The notes beneath the pieces were generated by a model that was not told where the DNA came from, searched no databases, and worked only from the letters and a program-made list of their open reading frames with translations. Position numbers and translations under genes: made by a program. Source: Glaciozyma antarctica PI12 (lineage: Eukaryota > Basidiomycota > Microbotryomycetes > Kriegeriales > Camptobasidiaceae). Taken from it: a stretch of 64,000 nucleotides of DNA. The DNA lies in the NCBI GenBank assembly GCA_002917775.1, contig KZ627161.1, forward strand, positions 824,417 through 888,416, in the 5' to 3' direction. Shown here piece after piece: positions 24,105 through 34,779 of this stretch (position 1 is its first letter; the number at the start of each line of letters is the position of its first letter).

Positions 24105-26157
24105 CTAGAAGCGAACCGACGCCGACTTCTCAATCATCTCCAACGGCACCTTGTGGCCAAGCAGGTCACGGATGTTCGAGATACCGTACCTACGACCGAC
24201 GTCAGCTCGAATCTCGGCGAGCAGGAATTGACAGCGACTCACCGAATCATCGTTGGTCGCTCGAGGGAGAGACCCCAGCCGTGCACTCGCACATCAGCGG
24301 GAAGACCCATAGGCTCCAGCATCTCTGGCCGGAACATGCCAGAGTTTCCGATCTCGACCCATCGCTTGAGGCCCTCGTGCCAGGAGAAGATTTCGAGAGA
24401 AGGCTGCGAGGAGGGGGAGGGGTAAGGAGCTGCGTTCTGGGAGGAGAGGAGCAGAACGTACCTCGGTGTAAGGGTTGTAGGCAGGCTTGAAGCGGAGATT
24501 TGTGACGCCCATCTTGGCGAAGAAGACCTCCATGAATCCTGTCGCAGGGGTTAGTATGGCGCGAACTGGAGCGAAAGCGCATGGAGCTCACCAATCAAGT
24601 CCGCAAGCGTGAGGTTCCGGTCGGCGACGACTCCTTCGACCTGGTGGAACTCGGCGAGATGCGTCGCGTCCACGGCTTCGTTCCTGAAGACTCGGTCGAT
24701 ACTGAAGAGCTTGGCGGGCTTGAATCCTCCAGGCTGGTTGGCGATCTCGTAGAGCATGGCGGCCGAGACCGACGTGGTGTGCGTGCGGAGAACGAGGCGC
24801 GAGGTCTCCTCCTCCGAGAACGGGTAGCGGTATCCAGTTGAGCCGTATCCTCCAGTCTGGTGGATAGTCTTGACGCGCTCGTAGTAGTCTTTGGGGAAGC
24901 CGGTCGAAGAGACAGGATCTGCGAAGTGAGACGTGAGCCGGCAGCCGCGTGCTCGAGGACGGATAGGACTGACCCTTGAGGTAGAAGGTGTCCTGCATCT
25001 CGCGAGCAGGGTGCTGTTGAGGCACGAAAAGGCTGTCGAAGTTCCAGAAGCTCGACTCAACGAACCTGTTCGTCGGCATCTCGGTGAATCTGTTGAAGGC
25101 AAGCGTCAGCTCAGATTTCACAGCGCAGAAAGCGAGCCGACGCACCCCATCTCGAAGAAGATGTTCCTGAACTCCTCGCGGACCTTCATCAAAGGATGAA
25201 GCGCTCCGCCCGACGTAGGTGCTCCCTCAGCGTCGAAGTTGTACTTTTTGAAAGTGGCAGTCTCCCAAGCACCACTGCAGATTCAAGAGTCAGCTCATCC
25301 ATCACCACGACCCGAGGAGAGAAACGCACGAGTTCAGCAGCTCGGCGGTGAGGTCCGTCTCGAGCTTCTCAACCGTCGTCGCGAAGTAAGGTCCCTTTGC
25401 CACCGAGTAGTAAGAGGTCTTCCTGCAAGCCACAGCAACATCAGCTGTGTCCTTCCTCTCCGCCCGTCCTCGAAACGCACTTCTTCTCGACCAGCTTCCG
25501 CTTCCTGAGCTCCGCCAACAGCTTCTCGTCAGGGTGAGCTCCCGAGCTCTGCACGAGCAGGAGATCGTTTTGCGTAACATCCACGACGACGTCCACCTGC
25601 GCGTACAGCCCCCATCAGCTCCAGTCCCCTCACCTCCGCGTGCACCACTCACAGCCTTGACGAACCCATCCCCCTTCTTCACCATCCACTTGTTCTTCAT
25701 CGCCTTGCCCTGTCCAATCTTGGCCGTGTCCTTACCCACGAGTGCCTCAAGCTGCTTGGCCGTGACGGGCTCCCCGGCGGTGGGAGGAAGGGCGTTCCAG
25801 ACGAGGTATTCGTGAGAGCCGGCTTGAGCGATGCTCAGACCTTCGGCGGTGAGGACGTGGGATTCAGGGTTGAAGGTAGTGTAGGTCACCATCTGCATCC
25901 AACTGTTAGCTCTTGCATTGGCACAAGGGCGCCCAGAAAGTGCGCACCTCTCGTCCGGCCAAACTGTCCAACGCTCCCTTGATGGCGTTCTGCTCCTCAG
26001 CACCTGCGCCCGCCTTGGATCCTGCGAGAGATGCACTGCCATCGATGGTGGAGGGGAGAGAGAGGACGAGGTCGCGGGTATCCGAGATGGGAGCGGCGTC
26101 GAGAGCGTGGAGGAGGATGGACTGAAGAGTATCTGAAGAAGGAAAAGTGGACGCCAT
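24105..26157 (-). CDS. FRS2: Phenylalanyl-tRNA synthetase alpha subunit, cytosolic
   Basis: Catalytic subunit of the alpha2-beta2 PheRS that charges tRNA-Phe. Exons (minus order): 26157-25948, 25892-25653, 25596-25481, 25422-25330, 25274-25146, 25089-24974, 24918-24592, 24538-24462, 24403-24243 and 24189-24105, 517 aa, the normal length. Class II motifs: motif 2 region [19 protein letters not shown], and motif 3 [14 protein letters not shown] near the C-terminus; the Phe-pocket stretch [10 protein letters not shown] is also intact. The N-terminal winged-helix region (residues 1-150) includes [12 protein letters not shown] and the basic KNKWMVKK. All ten exons close in phase. It is followed downstream by the CYC2-like gene in the same direction (gap about 220 nt) and preceded by RIB5. 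Confidence 0.94.
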
Positions 26158-26405
26158 GGTGGGCGAGGTGAGCGCTGCTGGGGATGGAGCTCTCTTGGAG
26201 TGCTTGAATGCCGCGAGTGCTGAGCTTGGAGGAAGAAAGGGGGAGGAGGTGAGAGAGTCAACTCCGCACTCGCAGGAGTCAACGCGAGATTTGACCCCCG
26301 CGGCCTATGCGTCGTTCTCTAGCTCAAGGTCTACAGATCGTGCCGATAATTCGAGCTAAAATTACGCTCTGGACAGCAGATATTGAGGGCAGGAGCCGAC
26401 GCCGC

Positions 26406-27316
26406 TCACTTGGGCGCCAGCAAGCCGCGACGCTCCAACACCCTCTCCACAGCTCGCTCCACCATGAGCTCCAACGCTCCTCCAGCCTCTCCTCCGCCCT
26501 CCAGCACATTCCTCACTACGCTCTCCACACCCTTGCCAACGACATCGCACTCGACGTTCAGGCTTTCCCCGACCTTCTTCAGTGCAACGACCGTCCTCGT
26601 CTGAGTGTGCGCGATGAGCATGACGCCGAAGGTTCCGTGGCCGGGTTGGAGTCCGACAGGGTAGTCGGGATCTGAAGGCTTGGGAATATCGACGGAGGTG
26701 AGGGTGAGGGAGGTTCCATCGAGAGCGATGTAGCCTTTCGGGATGAGGGAGGTGTGGAAGGCGAGGGGGATGGAGAGGAGGAGGCGGAGGGAGTCGCCGT
26801 CAGGCGTAACGGAGAGAAGGGTGGCGGTGGTGTCGATGTGGCCCTGCAAGCAGACTTAGTCGCTGGGGAGAGCTCGAGAGATCCGTGAAGACGCACCTGG
26901 ACAAAGTGACCTCCAAATCGTCCGTGGCCAGACATAGCTCGCTCCAAGTTCACCTTTCCACCGACCTTGAGAGATCCTGCACACGGTCCTTGTTAGATTC
27001 CTTCCCCTCCCACCGCCGCGGCTTCGAAGACTGACCCAGATCGGTGCGGTCGAGCGTCTCGTTGCTCAGCCCGACGGTGAAGTCCCCGTTCGCGGCGTCA
27101 AACTCAGTGACCGTCAAGCAGCATCCATTGACCGCAATCGAGTCTCCGATGGAGCAGTCGGTGAGGATAGAGGCGGAATCGGAGATGACGAAGCTGTAGC
27201 CCTCGTATTCAGTTGTGGGGGAGATGGAGGTGATGTTGCCGATGTGCTGAGCTCTGGATCAGCAAGGGCAAGGTCGCAGCCAAGCTTGAGCTCACCTCGA
27301 CGAGTCCGGTGAACAT
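26406..27316 (-). CDS. RIB5: Riboflavin synthase alpha chain
   Basis: Last step of riboflavin synthesis: two 6,7-dimethyl-8-ribityllumazine molecules are dismutated to riboflavin. Exons (minus order): 27316-27296, 27246-27036, 26976-26897 and 26843-26406, 249 aa. The protein opens MFTGLVE, the invariant N-terminus. Two lumazine-binding repeats follow: one with SIAVNGCCLTVTEF and NETLDRTDLG, the second with GGHFVQGHIDTT and IALDGTSLTLTS. RAMSGHGRFGGHFVQ lies at the linker. The first exon is just 21 nt. Its start faces RTC1 across 274 nt. Confidence 0.95.
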
Positions 27317-27590
27317 TTTGAGAGCTTGAAGGTGAGGAGAGGAAGGAGGGAGCTGGAGGGAGGCGTGGATCGTGCGGCCGCGATTGTATCCAGCCGGCTC
27401 AGCCTTCATCAGTCCCTGGGAGAACCCACGCACGCCGCCAGCTCTCCAGTGAGTAGCTAGGGAGTTGCACATCGAGCTTGAAGACGCTAATCAATGCTCC
27501 GCAGAGACGTAGCCAGGCGCATGAACCCGCCCTCGCGCCTTCGCCAGCTCCTCCGACGCACTCTCAACAGCACGCACACAGCTAGAAGCG

Positions 27591-30500
27591 ATGAGCAGCG
27601 GCGATAAGTCGGCCTTCTCGCGCTTCACTAGCTACGCGAAACCTTCCTCATCCTCCGGCGCCTCCCTCTCTTCCGGCACCTCCCAAGCTTCCTCCGGTCC
27701 AGCGCGCGCGCTCGAGGCGCTCGAAGCGCTCGCATTCGCCGACGCAGATGGGCGTATGCGGCAGGCGACTGTTGATACGGGGCGGAGAAGGAGCAGGGAC
27801 CCGTCGGCCGGATCACGGGAGCGGCAGAGGGAGCAGGAGCTCCGCCTGTATGGAGGAGAGGGAGGAGGGCTGGTCGACTCGCCACTCGGAGGGCCTCAGG
27901 CGCTGGTGCAGAGCAGGTTGAACCAGGCCGCTGGGTCTGGGTACTGGGGCGGCGAATCCCTTCCTCCCAACGCGTCGACCTTCTCCGACATCGCCTCGCA
28001 ATCCGCGTTCGACGGGAGCCACTTCTTCACGGGCGCGTCCGGATTCTCGTTCGAAGGCGACGGCTCGTCGTACAGGTCCTCTGGAGGCGCGCCGTCAATC
28101 TTTCGCGGCCGGTCTCCTGCGCTGGAGAGATCGTCCATCCCCGAGGGGTCGTCGCTCGGGGGATCCTCCTGGGACTATCATTCGGCGTCAAGGGGAGCTA
28201 GCCCTATACCTCTGGGAGGCGGGAGGAAGCGCCGAGACGCGAGCAGGGCTCTGAGCTTCACGCTTCCGGGAACAGTCTCGGGGGATCGTGGCGTCGTGGG
28301 GATTGCGAAACCCAGGGAGGGCGATCATGGACGGGTCGCGGTGGCAGGCAAGACGTGTAAGTCGTCCTTCCTTCCGAACGATACCTGCGCTGACGCGTGC
28401 TCTTTGACAGATCTCAAGATCCTCAAGGTCCCTTCTGGCGAACCCGTCGCAGCTCCTCCCGTCGAGCGCGTCTCGCGCCCGACTACGACCTTCAAGTCTT
28501 CCACCAGTCTCGCCTACCGCAGGGCTCAGTCTCGGGGATCACCAGCAGCAGTAGATCGAAGCGGCGGACCCGATGCCTACACTGAGCGCAAGACGTATCG
28601 CGAAGACATCTCGGAGACGATGGACGTGCGAGTTGGATCGCGGCTCGGACCTGGCTTTCTGTTCACCGATGTTGGATGGGGATATGGAGGTCAGTACTCG
28701 CGTCGTCAACGACGGGCCTCGTTCTGACATGTTCGATTCGCAGCTACTTCGAGCAAGATTGCTACTTCGTTCTCGAATGGTGCGGTCGTGCTTTGGGATC
28801 TCGAAAAGGAGGGACCAAGTCGCGTCGGTAAGCTCTCAAATTCCCTCCCGTTGCGGCTCGTCAAGCTCATGCTCCTCTGCAGACCAACTCAAGTACGAGC
28901 ACGACCGAGCGGTCAACCGGGTCGCCTTTGGCGGAGCTTCAGGCAGCTGGCTTCTCAGCGCAGGTCAGGACGGACAGATGAAGTTCTGGGTATGCCTTTC
29001 GAAGAACAGTTTGCCGTGCTTGAGCTCATTCGTCTCGCCCAGGACGTTCGAGAGGCCAAGGCCGCGAGTCTCGTCCTCAAAGCCTCCTCCCCCGTTCGCC
29101 ACGTCGCCTTCTCCCCCTCCGCCGCTCAGCCCTTCACCCTTCTCGCCGTTTGCTCCTCCGGAACCCTTATCCGCTACGACATCCGCTTCACCGGTCGTCA
29201 AGGCGGCGGAGCGACCGACCGAATCGCCGGGCACGTCGGAGCCTGTCTTGCGATGGACTGGCGCGACAACCTCGACAACCATCGAGTCGACAGTGATCGC
29301 AACGAGGGAGGATGGGTCGTCACCGGCGGCCTTGACAAAACGATCAAGATCTGGGACTTCTCGCTTCCGACGCTCTCGACGAAACCGGTTCGCACGCTCT
29401 ACAGCTCTCAACCCGTGCAGGCCGTCGCTTGGCATCCGACTCGAGCGACCGAGCTTGCGTCTTCCCCTCTCCCTTCCCTCAGCGTCAACACCGCTGCTGC
29501 CGACGACGGCCCGGTACCTTCGCCAGAGTCGCCAGTCAAGGAGTCGGTCTGGTCGTCGTGGAAGAACGAGATCGAGATCTGGGACACGCGCGAAGCTCAC
29601 TTTCCTAAGCTGGCTCTCAAGACCGATGAGCCGACGTCTGGTGCGTCTGCTTTGCTGCTTCCGGGAAGTGGCCACTAACTCGTGCTTTTCCAGCCATCCT
29701 CTACAACGACAAGGACACCCTCTGGTCGGCGTCGAAGGCTACGGCGACTTTTCAGCAATGGGACGTTGCGAGCGATTCATACTCACTTCTCGACTCGTAT
29801 TCGCACCCTCCTGCGAGCTGGAACATCGGCGGCGAGCTTGCCTTTGTCGACGAGGCTCGACATCCTTACACCATATCTCGCGACCTCGAGTACGCTGTCC
29901 TCCTCCTGGCGAAAGACGTGCCTGATCGTTCTTCTCGCAGGTCCGCTCTCATGGCCGAGTCCCTGGTTGACGCGCCTACGTTCAAGCCTGAAGCTTCGCT
30001 CGGATCTCTGATCGACTTCGACCCCGACTTCTCAGCAGACGCCTTTGAGTACCTCGCCAATCACCTCGTTCTCGCCGGCAAGAGCTTTGGGGAGATCTGC
30101 GATCTCAATGCCGAAGTGCGTGCTTCCTTCCTCATCTTGAGCCGTTGTTAACGCGCGCGTCTTGCAGGCTTCAGATATCGCCGAACGGTCGGATGCCAGC
30201 CAACTTTGGCTGACTCTCAAGATCTGGCTCGACGACTCGCCCGTTCTACCGCCGTCTCCCTCTCCCTCCCCTCCCCCTCCTCTCCCTCCCGCCGACGACT
30301 CTCCCCTTTCGAAGCTCCCCTCCCCCCTACTTCTCGACGCGCGACTCCTCCCCACGACCACTTCCTCCGATCCAAAAGCTCCCCACCAAGTCGTTTATTC
30401 CCGACGATCGTTCAGCAACCCCCACTCTCGCGCAAGGTCTTCTGCCAACTCCTCCACCAGCTCCCCTATCATTCTCGCCGTCGACAGGACCAAAGGAGCT

Positions 30501-32056
30501 CTCGCGTACTTTTCGGAGGACTCGACTTCGAGCGAAACGGACGCCACGCCGGCCATGTTCACCGCTCAGCGCAACGGCGCTCAAGTCGACAGCTCAGCCT
30601 CGGAGTCGGAGAACGAGCTGATGGCTCGACATCGCCAGATTGCCGCCGCGCACGGCGGTCCTCCCGCGCACAAGCTCGTAACCTCGCTCGCGGCGGTCAA
30701 GGCTGGCAGGATGCGGAGCGCGACTGTCGGTGGGAACTTGGCGAAGCTGGATCCGACCCTCGAAGGCGACCTGCGAGATTCCAACCTCTCTCCCTCGTCA
30801 CCGGCCTTTCTTCGTTCCCGTTGCCCGTCTTCGAGCTCAGGATCCGACTCGGACGAAGAAGGAGAGCCCGTAGCGCGCGTTCGGACGGCGAAGATGTTGG
30901 CGCGCCAGGCGAGCCTCGCTGCGGTCGTGAAGCCTCGACGAGCGAGCTGGAGCGATCGTCGTCCTTCCTTCGGGGGTTCGACGGCGAAGCCTAGTCGACA
31001 GGCGTCGGTCGACCGTACCGCACTCTCCCGTCGGGGGGCCCTCGATTCGTGGCGCGAAGGAGTCGAAGGATTCCAACTCAACGCCGCTCAGCAGTGCTCC
31101 TAGCTTACCTTCGTCGGCGGAGTTGCATCGTGCGGAGGACGTCGTGCATGTTCGCGAGGTGAAGGAGATTGTCAAAGCGCAGGTCAAGGTGGCGTTGAAG
31201 GAGTATGCGGATCGGGTGCGTCGTCGCTGTTTTCGGGTTACGCAACGGGTTCCTTACGTTCGTTCTCGATCTCGCAGGGAGATCATCAGCTATGCGCTAC
31301 CATCTGCTGTGTCCTCCAAGACAAGGAGCTGGGATTTGAGCCCATGTTCGTCGCTCGAGTGACGAAGGCCTACCTCGGTGAGTGACTCCGCTTTCGCCTC
31401 ACGAGCCTTCCTCACACTTGCGCTCCTCCAGATCTCCTTCGACGCTCGAAGCTGTACGTGGCAGCTGCTGGGATCCTCAAGTACTGCGCCACCGAGTCGC
31501 TACGAGCATTGAGCCAGGTGAGTTTAAGGTTCGGCCGACCGAACAGCGACAAGCTAACCGATTCGGGCGCCTTAGAACACGGTCGTGTTCCACACTGCAT
31601 GTGGGAAGTGTGGCAAGGCGCTGGAGAGCTCGCCGTACGGCTACTGCAGTCGATGCTCGACTCAGGTGACGCGATGCTGCATTTGGTGAGCTTCCTCTCA
31701 ACCGTCATCGGTGCGATTTCTGACCACCTTGCCAGCCACCTTATCGTCCGCTCCCTCCTCCTATTCTGCGCGACCTGCGGACACGGAGCGCATCCGGAAT
31801 GCCTGGCGCAGTACTCGACGTCGCTCTCAGCTCGCCTGAGTGGGTCAGAGGGCGTCGCTTCGGTCGACATGTCCTACCCCTCTACGCCGGGATTCGTCAC
31901 GCCCGCCATTCGGACGTGGATGTGGGGGAGAGCCAGGAGACTGAGGCGCAGGACGCAGAAGCTCTGGAAGAAGATATGGAGGATGAGATTGAGCTGCTGG
32001 GGACGTGTCCCTCGGGGACTTGCGGTCATTCTCCATGTCTTCTCTGCCTCTCATGA
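27591..32056 (+). CDS. RTC1: RTC1/WDR24-like SEACAT/GATOR2 WD40-RING protein
   Basis: Subunit of the SEACAT/GATOR2 complex that relays amino-acid status to TORC1 at the vacuole. Twelve exons: 27591-28356, 28411-28689, 28744-28827, 28883-28989, 29043-29640, 29694-29889, 29941-30115, 30168-31215, 31278-31377, 31432-31517, 31576-31685 and 31736-32056; 1289 aa. WD40 blades: NGAVVLWDLEK, SAGQDGQMKFW, TGGLDKTIKIWDF and KNEIEIWDTREA. After a Ser-rich linker (a Pro run LPPSPSPSPPPPLPP) comes GDHQLCATI and a C-terminal zinc domain with HTACGKCGKALESSPYGYCS, CCICHLP, FCATCGHGAHPECL and CPSGTCGHSPCLL. Exon 8 has one base too many, probably in the six-g run near 31036-31041; exon 12 is one base short near 31820-31850. 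The two cancel in total length. Both flanks are coding, so I read one gene. Confidence 0.86.
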
Positions 32057-32104
32057 CGGGCGACGGGGGACTTTGAACTGATATCATGTTGCACGTATCT
32101 CCCC

Positions 32105-33529
32105 TCAGAGCTTCTTCGTCTCCTCCTGCGCCTTCTGCGCACCTCGTTCGGTCGCTCGCTCCGCCGCCAGCAAGCCCTCCTTCACCACGTCCTTCGCTCC
32201 AACTCCAGCGTCCTTCATTGTCTCCAGTCGCATACGACGCCGTCTCCTTCGTCGTTTCCGCATAACTCGCAGCGGCGTCCTTCGTCGCCGTCGCAGCGTC
32301 GATCGCAGTCTGCTTCGTCGCATCGACGGCGTTCAAAGCGCTCTGCTTCGTCGCGTCGACCGCTTCGGCCGACTTGGAGGATCCCCAGCTCCACCAATTG
32401 CTTCCGACCTCCTTCGCCTCGTGCGCCTTGGTCTCGACGATGGACTTCTCGCGCTCGAGCTCGGAGGAGGCACGGGAAGCGAGGTTTGAAGCGGTGCGGT
32501 TTGCGTCGTCGACGGCGTGCTGGGCGGCAGTCTTGGTGTCGTCAAGGGCGTGCTGGGCGGCAGACTTGGTCTCGTCGAGAGCGGATTTGCCCTGCGAGAG
32601 GGATCAAAACGTTAGCGATGCGTTGCGGAATTCGTATGAGAGCGAAGGGACGAACCTCCTGCTTCAGATCCTCGGCCTTGCTCTTCGCAAGCTCCTTCTC
32701 GCGATCGAGTTCCGACGATGCTCGAAAGGCGAGGTTCGAAGCCGAGCGTTCCGCGTCGTTCACGGCGTCCTTCGCAGCGCCTTTGCCCTCGTCGACCTTC
32801 GATCCTCCCCAACTGAGCCAGCTTCTCCCCTGCGGTCCGAAAGTTCAGATTCATCCTACTGCAACGAGCGAACGACGTACCTCTTTCTTCAACTCGCCCG
32901 CCTTGGCCTTCACCGCAGCTTTATCCTCCTCAAACTGCCTCGCCACAGCATCCTTCTCCGCCGTCGCAGATCCCCTCCAGTTGCCCTTCTCCACCTCCGC
33001 ACGACGCTTCGCATCCCCCACCTCCTCCTCTCCCCTCTTCAGCACTCCCCTCCCCTCCTTCTTCACCTCGTCAAACCTATCTCCAGCACGATGAGCGAGC
33101 TCCGACGACCTCGCTTTCGCAGCTCCGTACGCCTCCTCCGCGCGATGCTCGACCTCGTGCGCGACATCGTGCTCGACCTTACGAAGATCTGCACGGTGCT
33201 CATCCTGCGAGAAGTAGTACAGCGCTCCTCCTGCGCCGAGAGCGAGGAGACCGGCGTAGAGGCTGCGATCATTCGGACCGACGTCAGAGGGCTTTCGCTG
33301 GGAGGTGGGAGAGAGGTACGGACGGGAGGGAGCTGGTGGGGCGGTTTGCTTTGGAGGGGTTGGTAGAGGATTCGGTGGGAGCTTGAGGAGGGGGTTGGGT
33401 GGCGAAAGTGCGGAGGGACAGGGTCTGCGAGGAGAGGGTTAGTGCGAGAAGCGAGAGCCTGGCAGGGGAGAGGGATACCTGAATTGGGAGCTGGAGAGCA
33501 GCACGTCGAGTAGACTGAGCGAGCAGCAT
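32105..33529 (-). CDS. Mitochondria-targeted LEA-like repeat protein
   Basis: Exons (minus order): 33529-33479, 33424-33324, 33262-32881, 32829-32656 and 32591-32105, about 397 aa. The N-terminus MLLAQSTRRAALQLPIQ plus LSLRTFATQ looks like a cleavable mitochondrial presequence with an R-x-F-A-type site. One membrane span follows (YAGLLALGAGGALYYF), then long hydrophilic helix rich in Ala, Lys, Glu, Asp and Thr. It contains 11-mer-like repeats, for example DETKSAAQHALDDTKTAAQH, VDATKQSALNAVDATKQTA, and two copies of an SNLA-x-RASSEL-x-REK unit, each preceded by a Trp-containing SW-x-S-W/WWSWGSSK linker. This composition is that of group 3 LEA proteins that protect membranes and enzymes during drying; a protective role is inference. 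One extra base shifts the frame at about 32230, after ETASYA; the second frame ends AAERATERGAQKAQEETKKL. Confidence 0.72.
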
Positions 33530-34779
33530 CGGAGGTGAGTATTTGCGTGGGGTGGTGGTGGTAGGAGGGAAAGCAGGTGCAGCTCGTCGGGGAGTCGTTT
33601 TGGATACGGCGTCACCAGCCTTTTTTTTTCGAGTCCTGCTCCTACTCAGCCAGGAGTCGCTCTTGTCGACCATTGACTTCAGACTGAAGCAGAACACGCT
33701 GAAGGAAGGACAGAGAGAAGATTTACAGGAGCGAGCTTCGCAAGGACCGGCAATTTCCCCACCGAGCTTCCCTCCTTCGTTCCTCATCCGGTGCAGGAGC
33801 CGAGTATCGATATTAAAGATCCACTACACACGTACGACATAGCGAGCTACGTTTATGTAGCCGCAACTAGAGTCAACCAAGCTGGACAAAGGCAATTGCA
33901 TTCCGTGAAAAGCGAAGAGAAGCGGAACCGCGCGCTTCCTTTCTCGTTCTCCGCAACGTTGCATACGAATCCGGTCCAGTTAAGGAAGCCTTCCACTCGA
34001 TGGTTACAGGCGGAGAGATCCCAGCGTCTCCAATAGGGCATCTCTCGATTCCATCGCGCGATTCCGCAGCATCGGTCCTGCTTGCTTCGGTACTCGGGCG
34101 CTGCTGCTACGTATAGCTCCATGTTGACCAGTTTAAGCCATTGCCATTTGTGAGGTGCCCTGCGAAGAAGTGAAGAGGGAGGAAGTACTCGCGCCTACAT
34201 TCCTTGCTCCAAGTTTTCGACTCTCCGGTCTCGATTTCAGGATCCGTTGTTCCTCCTCCTCGTGCTGGTTTCCGCAAAAGGGAGGGAACATGGAATGGGG
34301 AAGCACAGGCACTCGTCGTGCTGCCGTCGTGACGCTGGTCGGCCCTCGACACCTCGCACGACGCCAAACGTCGCTGCTCATCGTCGGCGGGTGCCTGGGC
34401 GTACGATAGATCTAGCAGAGTCTAGACGGCGACACGCGAGGACGTAGAAAGAGCAGCAGAGCCTGGATTAGCAAGGTTTTCTCGCTGAGACACTTGGCTG
34501 GAGAAACGTGAGCCGGGCTGGGTTCCGACAGATCCGACTCTCCTCCCCTTGCACCTTCTTCCCAACTCTTCTCTCCTGCAAATCCTCAGCCAAAAGTCAA
34601 CAACTTCATATCTCAAGCTCAGCAGCAGCAGCACCACCACCTCGCCACATCACCGCCCCCGTTCACGCTCACACCGACCCCCCCCCCCCCCCCTCCCCCC
34701 CCCCTTCCCCCACCCACCTCGGCAGCAGCAGCCCCCGTTCAACTCGCAGCGTCCACCTCCGTCAAAGCCGCACTCAGCA
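33530..34779. promoter_or_regulatory. Long divergent promoter, LEA-like gene / HSF-type gene
   Basis: The 1250 nt between two outward-facing start codons is the longest gap in the window. I see no gene in it. It includes a c-rich tract next to the HSF-type start. Its length suggests regulated rather than constitutive expression of one or both genes, which is inference. Confidence 0.5.
34678..34711 (+). repeat. Cytosine homopolymer tract
   Basis: Sixteen consecutive c, one t, ten c, tt and five c lie about 70 nt before the HSF-type start codon, in a broader pyrimidine-rich leader. The opposite strand has matching g runs. Confidence 0.95.
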
